Positions 17,350 to 27,289 of a DNA stretch of 64,000 nt are shown here, piece by piece (position 1 is the first letter of the stretch; each line of letters begins with the position of its first letter). Source of the stretch: Thiomicrorhabdus sp033238645 (GTDB taxonomy: Bacteria > Pseudomonadota > Gammaproteobacteria > Thiomicrospirales > Thiomicrospiraceae). Location of the stretch: NCBI GenBank assembly GCA_033238645.1, contig BQXR01000003.1, positions 124,001 to 188,000 on the forward strand. The letters run 5' to 3'. Under the pieces are notes generated by a model that did not search any database, was not told the DNA's origin, and was given only the letters and a program-made list of their open reading frames with translations. The position numbers were made by a program, and so were the translations under genes.

Positions 17350-18252
17350 ATGGATTTTGGCAAGGTCGCAGTACTGATGGGTGGTAAAGCTGCAGAGCGT
17401 GAGATCTCTTTAAAGAGCGGTGCTGCGGTGACTCAAGCGCTTAAGGCGCAAGGCATTGATGCAGCGGGTTGTGATGTACAGTCATTAGATGATCTTAAAT
17501 GGATTGCTAAGCAGTATGATCGTGCTTTTATTGCACTACACGGTCGCTGGGGAGAAGACGGGGTTGTTCAGGCGATCCTGAGCGATCTTGGCATGCCATT
17601 TACAGGTAGTACAATGGCCGCCTCAGCAATTGCGATGGACAAGTTAAGAACCAAGTGGATGTGGTTAGGAGCTGGTTTACCGACACCAAAATTTGTTTGG
17701 ATCTCAGAAGAGAATCCTTTAGTACTTGAAAGCTTTACGATTCCATTTCCTGTTATCGTTAAACCCTCTCATGAAGGCTCAAGTATTGGTATGCGTAAAG
17801 TAGATAGCGCAGCTGAATTAGAGGAAGCAGTTATTTATGCACAAAAGTTTGATTCTGAAGTATTAGTTGAGCAGTGGATTACTGGACGAGAGTACACAGG
17901 TGCTGTCTTAAATGGGGAGGCACTGCCCTTAATCCAGTTAAAAACTTCACATAGCTTTTATGATTTTGAAGCGAAATATCAGTCTAATGATACCCAATAC
18001 ATCTGCCCATGTGGTCTTGATGAAGCTCAGGAAAAAGCCATTCAGTTATTAGTGCTTAAAGCGTTTAGTGTGCTTGGCGCAGGATCATGGGGGCGCGTTG
18101 ACCTTATGTTAGATGGTAATGATCAGCCTTGGTTAATTGAGTTGAATACCGTTCCAGGAATGACCGATCACAGTTTAGTACCTATGGCGGCAAAAGCAAC
18201 AGGTAGATCATTTGAAAACCTTGTTGTTGAAATTTTACAGTCAGCAGTTTGA
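17350..18252 (+). CDS. ddl: D-alanine--D-alanine ligase
   Basis: ATP-grasp ligase that makes D-Ala-D-Ala for the peptidoglycan pentapeptide. The 300 residues fit the DdlB type: GGKAAEREISLKSG at the N-terminus, ALHGRWGEDG, KPSHEGSSIGM (ATP binding) and the terminal ELNTVPGMTDHSLVP metal-binding segment. Placed between murC and ftsQ as in other division clusters, except that murB is missing. Confidence 0.96.
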   Translation: MDFGKVAVLMGGKAAEREISLKSGAAVTQALKAQGIDAAGCDVQSLDDLKWIAKQYDRAFIALHGRWGEDGVVQAILSDLGMPFTGSTMAASAIAMDKLRTKWMWLGAGLPTPKFVWISEENPLVLESFTIPFPVIVKPSHEGSSIGMRKVDSAAELEEAVIYAQKFDSEVLVEQWITGREYTGAVLNGEALPLIQLKTSHSFYDFEAKYQSNDTQYICPCGLDEAQEKAIQLLVLKAFSVLGAGSWGRVDLMLDGNDQPWLIELNTVPGMTDHSLVPMAAKATGRSFENLVVEILQSAV

Positions 18253-18271
18253 AATTAGGATAATAGATAGA

Positions 18272-18982
18272 ATGAAGCGTAATATTCTAGGCGGCGTATT
18301 ATTAATGACGCTTTTGGGGTTGATCGTTTCTGTATGGTTTCTTTTTCAGAAAGGTTCCATTTTGTTTAGGCCAATACAAAGTTATGTGATGCTTACAGAT
18401 ATAGAGTATGTAAAGGCGACTGAAATAGATGCTGTGATGGATAGTTATTTAGGTCTGTCTTTTTGGGATGTTGATCTAGAGAAGATTCAGTCAATACTCA
18501 CTCGTCTTGATTGGGTAAGCAGTGCTTTAGTGAAACGCAGCTGGCCAGATAAGCTGTATGTCAGTCTATATGAGCAGAAGCCTGTTGCTAGGTGGGGCGA
18601 GTCTGGCTTAGTTAATCATGAAGGGGCGGTTTTTTATCCTAAAAATTTAACAGGTTTTAGTAATTTAGTTACCCTAAATGGACAGCTGTCAGAATCATCT
18701 AGTTTATTGTTAGCACTTTCAGCATTTCAAAAAGAGTTAAATAAAATTCAGTTTACGGTGTCTTTCCTAACAAGACAGCTTGATGGTGTTTGGCGTATTT
18801 CACTGCATAATGGATCACAGATTATTGTTGAGTCACAGGGCAGTGAAGATAAGCTCGGGGTATTTGTTAAGGCTTATCCCAAGTTATCAAAGGCATTGAG
18901 AAAGTCACCACAGATATATGATTTACGCTATAGTAACGGTTTTATTGTAGGGAAGTCTGTTTCACAGAATTCTCCAGAATAA
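18272..18982 (+). CDS. ftsQ: Cell division protein FtsQ
   Basis: Bitopic divisome protein linking early and late division proteins. A short cytoplasmic N-terminus, one membrane helix (near residues 5-26), a POTRA domain and a periplasmic beta domain ending near WRISLHNGSQIIVE are all recognisable. ATG 18272 is chosen because it begins a normal FtsQ N-terminus just before the membrane helix. An in-frame ATG at 18212 would overlap ddl by 41 bases and give an atypical tail. Length 236 residues. Followed by ftsA after a 54-base gap. Confidence 0.88.
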   Translation: MKRNILGGVLLMTLLGLIVSVWFLFQKGSILFRPIQSYVMLTDIEYVKATEIDAVMDSYLGLSFWDVDLEKIQSILTRLDWVSSALVKRSWPDKLYVSLYEQKPVARWGESGLVNHEGAVFYPKNLTGFSNLVTLNGQLSESSSLLLALSAFQKELNKIQFTVSFLTRQLDGVWRISLHNGSQIIVESQGSEDKLGVFVKAYPKLSKALRKSPQIYDLRYSNGFIVGKSVSQNSPE

Positions 18983-19036
18983 AAAGCAGTGAATCCCGAA
19001 TGGATAGCGTTGATTTAAGTAAAGGTAAAGCAGAGC

Positions 19037-20284
19037 ATGGCGCGTAAACAACAAACTTCAAATATGGTAGTCGGGTTAGATATTGGAACCTCAAAAATTG
19101 CTGCGATTATAGGCAAAATTAAACCAGACGGTGAAATTGAAGTAGTCGGTATGGGGACGCACCCATCTCGTGGTTTAAAGAAAGGGGTTGTCGTCAATAT
19201 TGATACGACCGTCGAATCTATTCAGCACGCGATTGATGAAGCTGAAAGAATGTCTGGTTTTACTGCTGAATCTGTCTATGTTGGGATTGCTGGAAGCCAT
19301 ATAAAAAGCTTTAACTCCAATGGAATGGTTGCTATTCGCAATCAAGATGTTCAAGCAGATGATATTGAGCGTGTTATGGATGCCGCACAAACCATTGCAA
19401 TTCCTGGAGATGAGCGTGTCCTGCATATCCTTTCTCAAGAGTACATGATTGACAGTCAAGGTGGTATTCGTGAGCCAATTGGTATGTCAGGTGTACGCCT
19501 TGAGGCCAAAGTACATATGGTCACAGGATCGGTTAGTGCAGCCCAGAATATTACTAAATGTGTAGAGCGCTGCGGTTTAGAAGTTGCTGATATTATTCTT
19601 GAACAGCTTGCTTCAAGTGAAGCTGTTCTGTCTGAAGATGAGAAAGAGCTGGGTGTTTGTCTCGTGGATATTGGTGGTGGCACGACTGATATTGCAGTCT
19701 TCCATAATGGTGCCATTAGTCATACCGCCGTTATTTCAGTTGCTGGTGATCAGGTAACTAATGATATTGCAGTTGCATTACGTACACCAACCCAAGCAGC
19801 AGAAGAGATTAAAAAGAAGTATGCTTGTGCGCTCCCTCAATTGATCGATAAGGATGAAGAGATTGAAGTGGCCAGTGTTGGTGACCGTCCTGCTCGCTGT
19901 CTATCAAGACGCACACTGGTAGAAGTGATTGAACCAAGGTATGAAGAGTTATTTCAGTTGATTCAAGCAGAGCTTCGTAGTTCTGGTTTTGAAGATATTT
20001 TGGCTGCGGGTGTTGTTCTAACGGGCGGTAGCTCTTTAGTCGAGGGCGCAGTAGAGTTGGCTGAAGAAGTGTTTCATATGCCTGTTAGACTTGGTTATCC
20101 TCAAGGGGTTGAAGGGCTAAAAGATGAAGTGAATAGCCCGTCTTTCGCAACAACCGTTGGGTTGCTCATGCATGCAAAAGAACATATTGGGCATGTTGTC
20201 GTCGAAATGCCTTCTGAGTCGCGCTCTATGGGTGTTGGACAGGTTTTTTCAAAGATGAAAAGCTGGTTTAATTCTAGTTTTTAA
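19037..20284 (+). CDS. ftsA: Cell division protein FtsA
   Basis: Actin-like ATPase that tethers FtsZ filaments to the inner membrane. The 415 residues include the phosphate-1 loop VGLDIGTSKIAAIIG at the N-terminus, the phosphate-2 region VDIGGGTTDIAVF (near 212) and the adenosine loop LTGGSSLVEG (near 335). The C-terminal membrane-targeting helix, FSKMKSWFNSSF, is present. FtsA exists to recruit FtsZ, and ftsZ normally follows it. Here only 130 bases separate ftsA from lpxC, with no ftsZ or remnant of it. Confidence 0.97.
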   Translation: MARKQQTSNMVVGLDIGTSKIAAIIGKIKPDGEIEVVGMGTHPSRGLKKGVVVNIDTTVESIQHAIDEAERMSGFTAESVYVGIAGSHIKSFNSNGMVAIRNQDVQADDIERVMDAAQTIAIPGDERVLHILSQEYMIDSQGGIREPIGMSGVRLEAKVHMVTGSVSAAQNITKCVERCGLEVADIILEQLASSEAVLSEDEKELGVCLVDIGGGTTDIAVFHNGAISHTAVISVAGDQVTNDIAVALRTPTQAAEEIKKKYACALPQLIDKDEEIEVASVGDRPARCLSRRTLVEVIEPRYEELFQLIQAELRSSGFEDILAAGVVLTGGSSLVEGAVELAEEVFHMPVRLGYPQGVEGLKDEVNSPSFATTVGLLMHAKEHIGHVVVEMPSESRSMGVGQVFSKMKSWFNSSF

Positions 20285-20414
20285 TCTGGTACTATGCGAA
20301 TGCTTTTCTTTATCTTCTCCTGAATAGTGAAGAGTCAAGTTATGGTAAAATACTTCGCTTAAAATTTTAAATGATGCCTCACTCTGTTGAGAGCTAAGAA
20401 TATACGAGTTTCCA

Positions 20415-21335
20415 TTGAATCAAAGAACTGTTGCAAATCCAATCAAAGCCAAAGGAATTGGTCTTCATACGGGTCATGAATCCGTGATGGCCTTAAGGCC
20501 TGCACCTGTCGATACGGGCATTGTTTTTCGTCGTGTTGACTGTGATCCTGCGGTAGAGTTTAAGGTTTCTCCCGATATTGTTGGTGAAACGATGCTCTGC
20601 ACAACGATTGTTAAAGAACAGTCAGGTGAGTCCATTAAAATTGCCACAATAGAGCATCTTATGTCTGCTATTGCAGGGGTTGGTATCGATAATCTATATA
20701 TTGATATTACCTCTGATGAAGTACCTATTATGGATGGAAGTTCATCTCACTTTATTTTCTTACTGCAGTCTGCGGGGATTAAAATTCAGGATGAGCCAAA
20801 ACAGTTTGTCCGCATCTTAAAGCCTGTTCGTGTTGAAAATGACAAGGGGGGGTTTGCAGAGTTCAAACCTTATGAAGGTTATCGTCTGAATTTTTCGATT
20901 GCTTTTGAGCATCCCGCTTTTCAGGCAACGGCTGAGAAGATGACTTTAGAATTCTCTTCAACCTCTTATTTTAAAGAGGTGAGCCGTGCACGTACTTTCG
21001 GTTTCATGAAAGACATGGAGATGTTACGTGCTAGAAACCTAGGTTTGGGTGCAAGTCTTCAGAATGCCATAGGCCTAGATGATGAAGGTGTGATGAATAC
21101 TGAAGGTCTACGTGATAAAGATGAATTTGTACGTCACAAAATTTTAGATGCGGTTGGTGATCTATATATGCTGGGTCATCCAATCGTGGGTGAGTTTACA
21201 GCACATAAATCGGGTCATGCGTTGAATAACCAGTTGTTAAGAGCTTTAATGTCACAAGCAGATGCTTATGAGTCAATCACTTATCAAGAGGGTGAGCAAC
21301 CGATTAAATATGGCAGTAGCAAGGTATTAATGTAA
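20415..21335 (+). CDS. lpxC: UDP-3-O-acyl-N-acetylglucosamine deacetylase LpxC
   Basis: Zinc-dependent deacetylase performing the committed step of lipid A synthesis, so the cell has an LPS outer membrane. The 306 residues contain EHLMSAIAGVGIDNL (a zinc histidine), RTFGFMKDME, and HKILDAVGDLYMLG with the remaining zinc ligands. The start is TTG at 20415, which gives the family's usual N-terminus (NQRTVANPIKAKGIGLHTG); no better in-frame ATG is available. A G7 run occurs inside the gene at 20846-20852. Confidence 0.96.
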   Translation: MNQRTVANPIKAKGIGLHTGHESVMALRPAPVDTGIVFRRVDCDPAVEFKVSPDIVGETMLCTTIVKEQSGESIKIATIEHLMSAIAGVGIDNLYIDITSDEVPIMDGSSSHFIFLLQSAGIKIQDEPKQFVRILKPVRVENDKGGFAEFKPYEGYRLNFSIAFEHPAFQATAEKMTLEFSSTSYFKEVSRARTFGFMKDMEMLRARNLGLGASLQNAIGLDDEGVMNTEGLRDKDEFVRHKILDAVGDLYMLGHPIVGEFTAHKSGHALNNQLLRALMSQADAYESITYQEGEQPIKYGSSKVLM

Positions 21336-21354
21336 TCTTGATTAGTTTTTAAAT

Positions 21355-21383
21355 AAAAAAGCCCCTCTATAGGGGCTTTTTTT
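21355..21383. terminator. Bidirectional terminator between lpxC and dciA
   Basis: A6, the perfect hairpin GCCCCTCTATAGGGGC (21361-21376) and T7. It can end transcription from both convergent genes. The dciA stop codon (21367-21369) lies inside the stem. Confidence 0.9.
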
Positions 21384-21840
21384 GTGCTCGCAGACTGAGT
21401 TTTTGTAGGGCAGCTTTTAAGCCTTCAGACTCTACTTGTTGGCTGATGGTATTCATATCTATGGCATCAATTTCTGAGGGGAAGCTGGTAACCTCTTTTA
21501 CCTTTTTTACCTTTTTTTGTTGAGGTAAAATTTTAACCTTGACTCGATTGAGTTCTAGGTGCGGAAAGTGGTCTTGAAATATGCTCAACAAGTTGGATTC
21601 ATAGAACCTCAATTGTGTTGCCCAGATACTCTCATCTAATTGAAGAATAAGGGTCTGTTGATCGAAGCTAACACCGATTAAATGGGGGCGGAGAGCATTA
21701 GGTAATGCTTCCTGTCCCACCTCCAGCAGAGCTTGAAATAGGTGGGCATTTTCTAATAAATTATGGAGTGCGCCGCTTGCTTGATTTAATAGTGGTTTCA
21801 TGATCTTGTTATCGTGAGATATGTTAGAATGTCTGCTCAT
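21367..21840 (-). CDS. dciA: DciA-like protein (DUF721)
   Basis: DUF721 proteins related to DciA load the replicative helicase DnaB in bacteria lacking DnaC. The 157-residue protein has the characteristic N-terminal domain (LLNQASGALHNLLENAHLFQALLEVGQEALPNAL... and VSFDQQTLILQLDESIWATQLRFYE) and a basic, likely flexible C-terminal tail. Its position between lpxC and secA is the same as in many gammaproteobacteria. The start at 21840 lacks a clear ribosome binding site; an internal ATG at 21801 would still keep the whole domain. Confidence 0.82.
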   Translation of the reverse strand: MSRHSNISHDNKIMKPLLNQASGALHNLLENAHLFQALLEVGQEALPNALRPHLIGVSFDQQTLILQLDESIWATQLRFYESNLLSIFQDHFPHLELNRVKVKILPQQKKVKKVKEVTSFPSEIDAIDMNTISQQVESEGLKAALQKLSLRAQKKPL

Positions 21841-21932
21841 TTTACCGTATTATTGTAGCGGCGAGAATTGAATCTTGATCGTAGCTCGTTTTATAAAATT
21901 ATTGTTTAAATTTTAACCGGAAAATACCCTTA

Positions 21933-24662
21933 ATGGCCTTAAATATCTTTCAGAAAATCTTTGGTAGCCGTAATGAGCGCATGCTTAAGCAATACCATAA
22001 GACAGTACAAAAAATTAATGAGTTTGAACCTGCATTTGAGAAGTTATCTGATGAACAGATACAGCAAAAAACAGTGGAGTTTAAAGCCGCTCTTGAGTCT
22101 GGTCGTAGTGTAGAAGAACTTCTTCCAGAAGCATTTGCAGTGGTCAGAGAAGCCGGTAAACGTGTCTATGGTATGCGCCATTATGATGTACAGATGATTG
22201 GTGGAATGGCGCTTAATGAAGGTCGAATTTCTGAAATGAGAACAGGGGAAGGTAAAACCCTTGTTGCAACACTGCCTGTTTACTTAAATGCGTTAACAGG
22301 AGAGGGTGTTCACGTTATTACCGTCAATGACTATCTTGCCAAGCGTGACTCGGAGTGGATGGGTAAGATCTTTGAATTCTTAGGCTTGTCTACAGGTGTT
22401 ATTTTAAGCGGTCAGTCACAGCAAGAGAAGCAGTTAGCTTACTCAATGGATGTGACTTACGGAACAAACAACGAATTTGGTTTTGATTATCTAAGAGACA
22501 ATATGGCGATCTTCTCTGAAGAGAAAGTCATGCGTGGTCAAAACTTTGCGGTAATTGATGAAGTCGATTCGATTTTAATCGATGAAGCACGCACGCCACT
22601 GATTATTTCAGGTCCTGCAGAAGATAAGGCTGAAATATACAGACAGATCAATCCTCTGATTCAACACCTAGAGCAGGGTGAAGAGGATAAGGAGTCTAAG
22701 ACATCAACGGGCGACTTTACCATTGATGCTAAGGCCAAACAGATCTATTTGACTGATAGGGGGCATGCTAGAGTTGAAGAGTTATTGACTGAGCAGGGGC
22801 TTCTTCAAGAAGGTGAAAGCCTTTATGATGCAACTAATATCGGTTTAATGATCCACGTAAATGCTGCTTTACGTGCACACTTATTGTTTGAAAAAGATCG
22901 TGACTATATCGTTGCGGATAACGAAGTGGTTATTATTGATGAATATACTGGACGTAAGATGTCTGGTCGTCGTTGGAGTGAAGGGTTACACCAAGCGGTA
23001 GAGGCCAAAGAAGATGTAACGATTCAGCAAGAGAGTCAAACTTTTGCTTCGATCACCTTCCAGAACTACTTTAGACAATACAATAAACTATCTGGTATGA
23101 CGGGTACTGCGGATACTGAAGCAGGCGAATTTCTATCTACTTATCGCTTGGAAGTGGTGGTTGTTCCACCAAATCAACCACCTAAACGTATCGATAAGCC
23201 TGATTTGGTTTATCTTGATATGGAAGGTAAGTTTGCAGCAATTTGTAAGGATATTGCTGAGATCAATGCAACTAAACAGCCAATTTTAGTGGGTACGGCA
23301 TCTATTGAGATGTCTGAGTTACTCTCAAGGTTGCTAGATCAAGCTAAGGTTAAGCATAGTGTCTTGAATGCTAAGCACCACGAAAATGAAGCGCATATTA
23401 TTGCTAATGCGGGTATGCCAAGTGCGATTACCATTGCAACCAATATGGCAGGTCGTGGTACAGATATCGTTTTAGGTGGAAACCTAGATATGGAAATCTC
23501 TCAGTTAGACAGCCCATCTGAAGAACAAATTGCGGAAGTTACTAAGGAATGGCAAGCGCGTCATGATGCAGTTCTTGGTTATGGAGGTTTAATGGTGATT
23601 GGTTCTGAGCGCCACGAGTCACGTCGTATCGATAACCAGTTACGTGGTCGTTCAGGTCGTCAAGGCGATATTGGTATGACACGTTTCTACTTATCTCTTG
23701 ATGATGAGCTGATGCGTCGTTTTGCTTCAGATAAAGTCAAGTCAATGATGAAGCGCATTGGTATGACTTCAGATGAAGCGATTGAACATAAAATGGTTAG
23801 TAAGTCGATTGAACGTGCGCAAAAGCAGGTTGAACGTCTACACCAAGATGAACGTGCAAACTTACTGAAGTTTGATGATATTGCTAATGAACAACGTAAA
23901 GTGGTTTATGCACAGCGTAATGATCTAATGAGCTCAGATGATGTTTCTGATGTAGTGGATGATCTCCGTGCACAAATTGTTGAAGAGTTAGTCGCAACAC
24001 ATGTACCTGCAGGTTCTTTAGAAGAGCAGTGGGATATTCCGAGTTTAACAAAATCAATTCATGAAGAGTTGGGTGCTGATTTTGATATTCAAGGCTGGTT
24101 AGACGAAGATAAAGATCTTTATGAAGAGAAGCTCGTTGAAAAACTGGTTATTGAGTTAGAAACAGCTTATAAAGAAAAAATGTCAGTCGTTGATGATAAG
24201 ACTGCTCATCACTTTGAAAAAGAGGTGCTATTACGTACTATTGATAAACAGTGGCGTGAGCACCTGTCTGAGATGGATTACCTGCGTAAAGGAATCCACT
24301 TACGAGGTTATGCTCAAAAGGATCCGTTCCAAGAGTATCGTCGTGAATCAAGTGATATGTTTGCTAACTTTTTAAATGAGGTAATGTTTGAAACAGTGAA
24401 AATATTATCACTGGTGCAGATTGAAGGTTCTCAAGATGTTGATGAATTTGATGAGAAAAATGCTGAAGAGCGTAATCAGAATCTTGAAGCAACGCACCCT
24501 GACGCAGAGAATGTGACGGGTCATGCTAGAGCAAATATAGCTGAAACGAATGAGTCCGAGGCGAACACCTTTAGAAGAGAAACACCTAAAGTTGGGCGAA
24601 ATGATCCATGTTCATGTGGTTCGGGAAAAAAATACAAACAGTGTTGTGGTAAATTAAGTTAG
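21933..24662 (+). CDS. secA: Preprotein translocase ATPase SecA
   Basis: Motor of the Sec pathway that pushes unfolded proteins through SecYEG. The 909 residues carry Walker A MRTGEGKTL (near 102), the DEVDSILIDEARTPLIISG motif, the second nucleotide-binding fold (ATNMAGRGTDIVLGGN) and a C-terminal zinc finger NDPCSCGSGKKYKQCC that binds SecB and lipids. Length is normal. An intrinsic terminator follows. Confidence 0.98.
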   Translation: MALNIFQKIFGSRNERMLKQYHKTVQKINEFEPAFEKLSDEQIQQKTVEFKAALESGRSVEELLPEAFAVVREAGKRVYGMRHYDVQMIGGMALNEGRISEMRTGEGKTLVATLPVYLNALTGEGVHVITVNDYLAKRDSEWMGKIFEFLGLSTGVILSGQSQQEKQLAYSMDVTYGTNNEFGFDYLRDNMAIFSEEKVMRGQNFAVIDEVDSILIDEARTPLIISGPAEDKAEIYRQINPLIQHLEQGEEDKESKTSTGDFTIDAKAKQIYLTDRGHARVEELLTEQGLLQEGESLYDATNIGLMIHVNAALRAHLLFEKDRDYIVADNEVVIIDEYTGRKMSGRRWSEGLHQAVEAKEDVTIQQESQTFASITFQNYFRQYNKLSGMTGTADTEAGEFLSTYRLEVVVVPPNQPPKRIDKPDLVYLDMEGKFAAICKDIAEINATKQPILVGTASIEMSELLSRLLDQAKVKHSVLNAKHHENEAHIIANAGMPSAITIATNMAGRGTDIVLGGNLDMEISQLDSPSEEQIAEVTKEWQARHDAVLGYGGLMVIGSERHESRRIDNQLRGRSGRQGDIGMTRFYLSLDDELMRRFASDKVKSMMKRIGMTSDEAIEHKMVSKSIERAQKQVERLHQDERANLLKFDDIANEQRKVVYAQRNDLMSSDDVSDVVDDLRAQIVEELVATHVPAGSLEEQWDIPSLTKSIHEELGADFDIQGWLDEDKDLYEEKLVEKLVIELETAYKEKMSVVDDKTAHHFEKEVLLRTIDKQWREHLSEMDYLRKGIHLRGYAQKDPFQEYRRESSDMFANFLNEVMFETVKILSLVQIEGSQDVDEFDEKNAEERNQNLEATHPDAENVTGHARANIAETNESEANTFRRETPKVGRNDPCSCGSGKKYKQCCGKLS

Positions 24663-24702
24663 TGATATTGGCTAACGATTTATAGATATACTGATTACAA
24701 AG

Positions 24703-24726
24703 CCCACCTTTTATGGTGGGTTTTTT
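24703..24726 (+). terminator. Rho-independent terminator after secA
   Basis: CCCACC (24703-24708) and GGTGGG (24715-24720) form the stem, preceded by AAAG and followed by six T. Confidence 0.88.
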
Positions 24727-24809
24727 AGTTTAATATCGAGCTAATTAATCTCTTTGCTGAAAGACAGTCTAAGATTGTGGGCTAGAAGATGGACTTTTAA
24801 GGAATAAAA

Positions 24810-26021
24810 ATGAGTGAACTAACACAAGCTATGCACCCTATATCAGGTTTTTATTTGGGTGCTTGTGCTGCTAACATTAAGAAAAATGGTAACTTAGACT
24901 TATTGGTGGTTGAGTTAATAGAGGGTGCAACAACGGCAGCGACTTTTACGCAGAATGCTTTTTGTGCTGCCCCGGTTACATTAGCTAAGCGTCATCTAAC
25001 AGAAAACAGTCCAAGAGCTTTGGTGATTAACAGCGGTAATGCTAATGCGGGTACAGGTAAGCAAGGTATGTTAGATGCTGAACAGACTTGTGCTTGGGTT
25101 GCTAAAGAACTGGGTTGTGAAGCCAATCAGGTGCTGCCATTTTCGACAGGCGTGATTGGTGAAAACCTGCCGATGGATAAACTACAAGCTGGAATTCCAG
25201 AGGCATTAGCCAATCTTTCTGTTACAGGTTGGCCTGATGCAATGTCAGCGATTATGACCACGGATTTAGTACCTAAAGCTGTTAGTCGCGAGATTGATAT
25301 TGATGGTCACAGTGTCATGATCACAGGGATTTCAAAAGGGTCTGGCATGATCCATCCTAATATGGCGACCATGTTAGGTTTTGTGGCGACTGATGCTAAG
25401 ATTAGCCAAGCGTGTTTGCAACAATGCTTGAGTGATGCGGTTAAGCTCTCTTTTAACCGTATTACAGTGGATGGAGATACCTCTACCAATGATGCTTGCA
25501 CGCTAACGGCGACACATCAAGCTGATATGCCTTTGATTGATTCTACCGACTCTAAAGCCTATCAGACATTTTCTTTGGCGGTAAACGAGACCATGATTGA
25601 GCTAGCGCAGATGATTATCAGAGATGGTGAGGGGGCAACTAAATTTGTCACCATCACTGTCGAGAACGGCCTAAGTGAGGAGGAGTGTTTAAAAGTGGCA
25701 CATACGGTTGCACTGTCTCCGCTGGTTAAAACAGCCCTGTTTGCTTCTGACCCTAACTGGGGTCGTATTTTAGCTGCTGTTGGCCGTGCAGGGGTTGAAA
25801 ACTTTGATATTGATGCGCTGAAAATCTTTTTAGGCGATGTTTGTATTGTTGAAGATGGTGGAAAAGCACTTAGCTATACAGAGGAAGCGGGTCAAGCGGT
25901 GATGAATGAAACAGATATTTCAATCACAATACAGCTGAACCGTGGAAATCAAAAAGAGATAGTTTGGACCACTGATTTTTCATATGACTATGTAAAAATT
26001 AATGCGGAATACCGTAGTTAA
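24810..26021 (+). CDS. argJ: Bifunctional ornithine acetyltransferase/N-acetylglutamate synthase ArgJ
   Basis: Recycles the acetyl group in arginine synthesis by moving it from N-acetylornithine to glutamate. The 403-residue precursor has the self-cleavage motif GMIHPNMATMLGF (near residues 180-192), where processing before the threonine yields alpha and beta chains. Other conserved blocks are TTDLVPKA and SDPNWGRILAAVGRAG. With ArgA also in the window (35666), both the recycling and the classical acetylglutamate-forming routes are present. Single gene with its own terminator. Confidence 0.96.
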   Translation: MSELTQAMHPISGFYLGACAANIKKNGNLDLLVVELIEGATTAATFTQNAFCAAPVTLAKRHLTENSPRALVINSGNANAGTGKQGMLDAEQTCAWVAKELGCEANQVLPFSTGVIGENLPMDKLQAGIPEALANLSVTGWPDAMSAIMTTDLVPKAVSREIDIDGHSVMITGISKGSGMIHPNMATMLGFVATDAKISQACLQQCLSDAVKLSFNRITVDGDTSTNDACTLTATHQADMPLIDSTDSKAYQTFSLAVNETMIELAQMIIRDGEGATKFVTITVENGLSEEECLKVAHTVALSPLVKTALFASDPNWGRILAAVGRAGVENFDIDALKIFLGDVCIVEDGGKALSYTEEAGQAVMNETDISITIQLNRGNQKEIVWTTDFSYDYVKINAEYRS

Positions 26022-26060
26022 ACCTGTTGTAGTTAATAACAATAATTGGATTTAATTGAA

Positions 26061-26094
26061 AGCCTGCTGATTTGATTCAGTGGGCTTTTTTTTG
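26061..26094 (+). terminator. Terminator after argJ
   Basis: AGCC..CTGA pairs with TCAG..GGCT (two internal mismatches) and is followed by a run of eight or more T. Confidence 0.75.
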
Positions 26095-26224
26095 ACTTAC
26101 ATAAATGGTAGCGAGAATATCCCCACCCTGTTTTTATACCTTTAGGGTACATTTAATAAAGGTTTAAAAAAAGGGTTTCTATGAGGCCGTTTAGCGTGAT
26201 TAAGGGCTGCTTTGGATGATCTAA

Positions 26225-27289
26225 CTAACCATTATTAATAATGATCGTTAGGGCATCACAAAGTTGCTGATTCTCGAGATCTGTTCCGATTGTGATGCGC
26301 AAATATTGATTAATTCTTGGTTTATTAAAGTAGCGCACAATAATTGATTTTTCACGCAGTGCTGCGGCAATCTGTTCTGCTGGCATGGTTGTATGAGAAG
26401 TAAAGATAAAGTTAGCCGCGGATGGGATCACATTGAAACCAAGTTGTGCTAAGGTTTGAGTCAATTGATCACGCGTATTGATGATCTTTTGGCAACTCTC
26501 TTTAAAGTAAGCGTCATCTTCAAATGCCGCTTTAGCAGCATAGATAGCAAGACGGTCGAGGGGATAGGAGTTAAAGCTGTTTTTTACACGCTCTAGCGCA
26601 TCAATAAGATCAGGATGCCCCAAAGCCAAGCCAACTCTAATACCTGCTAGGGAACGAGATTTGGATAGGGTTTGGATAACTAATAGGTTGTTATATTGTT
26701 TGACCAGCGATACAGCTGTTTCACCACCAAAATCAATGTAGGCTTCATCAACAACAACGACTTGGTTTGGGTGTTGTTTTAGCAGGTTTTCAATAGTATC
26801 TAAAGTGAGTAGACGACCTGTTGGTGCATTTGGATTTGGAAAGATGATTGCGCCTGCATTCTGATGATAATCATTGATATCAATTTCAAAATGTTCTGTC
26901 AGTGGAATTGTTTCGTAATCCACTTGAAAAAGGCCACAATAAACTGGGTAGAAGCTGTAAGTAATATCAGGAAAAAGCAGTGGTTTATCGTGCTTTAAGA
27001 GTGCTTGAAAAGTGTGTGCAAGCACTTCATCTGAACCATTACCCACAAAAACCTGATTCGTGTTGAGTTGATAGTAATCTGCAATCGTCTCTTTAAGTAC
27101 CTCTGCACTCGGATCTGGATAGAGTTTTAGACTCTCACCATTTTGTGCCTGAATTGCCGCTATAACTTTTGGAGAGGGGGGGTAAGGATTTTCATTGGTA
27201 TTAAGCTTAATTAAGTTGTCTACCTTAGGCTGTTCACCGGGAACATAAGGCGTTAAGGTGTGTACGATTTGACTCCAAAATTGGCTCAT
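26225..27289 (-). CDS. hisC: Histidinol-phosphate aminotransferase HisC
   Basis: PLP aminotransferase of histidine biosynthesis (class I/II fold). The 354-residue protein has NPNAPTGRL (near residue 151), the VVDEAYIDFGG block, the PLP-lysine motif TLSKSRSLAGIRVG (near 209) and the C-terminal LRITIGTDLEN with the substrate-binding arginine. It stands alone and not in a his operon; the upstream 159 bases are shared divergently with the mutT gene. A G7 run (27176-27182) lies on the non-coding strand here. Confidence 0.94.
   Translation of the reverse strand: MSQFWSQIVHTLTPYVPGEQPKVDNLIKLNTNENPYPPSPKVIAAIQAQNGESLKLYPDPSAEVLKETIADYYQLNTNQVFVGNGSDEVLAHTFQALLKHDKPLLFPDITYSFYPVYCGLFQVDYETIPLTEHFEIDINDYHQNAGAIIFPNPNAPTGRLLTLDTIENLLKQHPNQVVVVDEAYIDFGGETAVSLVKQYNNLLVIQTLSKSRSLAGIRVGLALGHPDLIDALERVKNSFNSYPLDRLAIYAAKAAFEDDAYFKESCQKIINTRDQLTQTLAQLGFNVIPSAANFIFTSHTTMPAEQIAAALREKSIIVRYFNKPRINQYLRITIGTDLENQQLCDALTIIINNG

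Noticed and set aside
20285..20414. Remnant of ftsZ between ftsA and lpxC
   Set aside because: No reading frame or FtsZ-like motif is found in these 130 bases; they look like an ordinary promoter region for lpxC.
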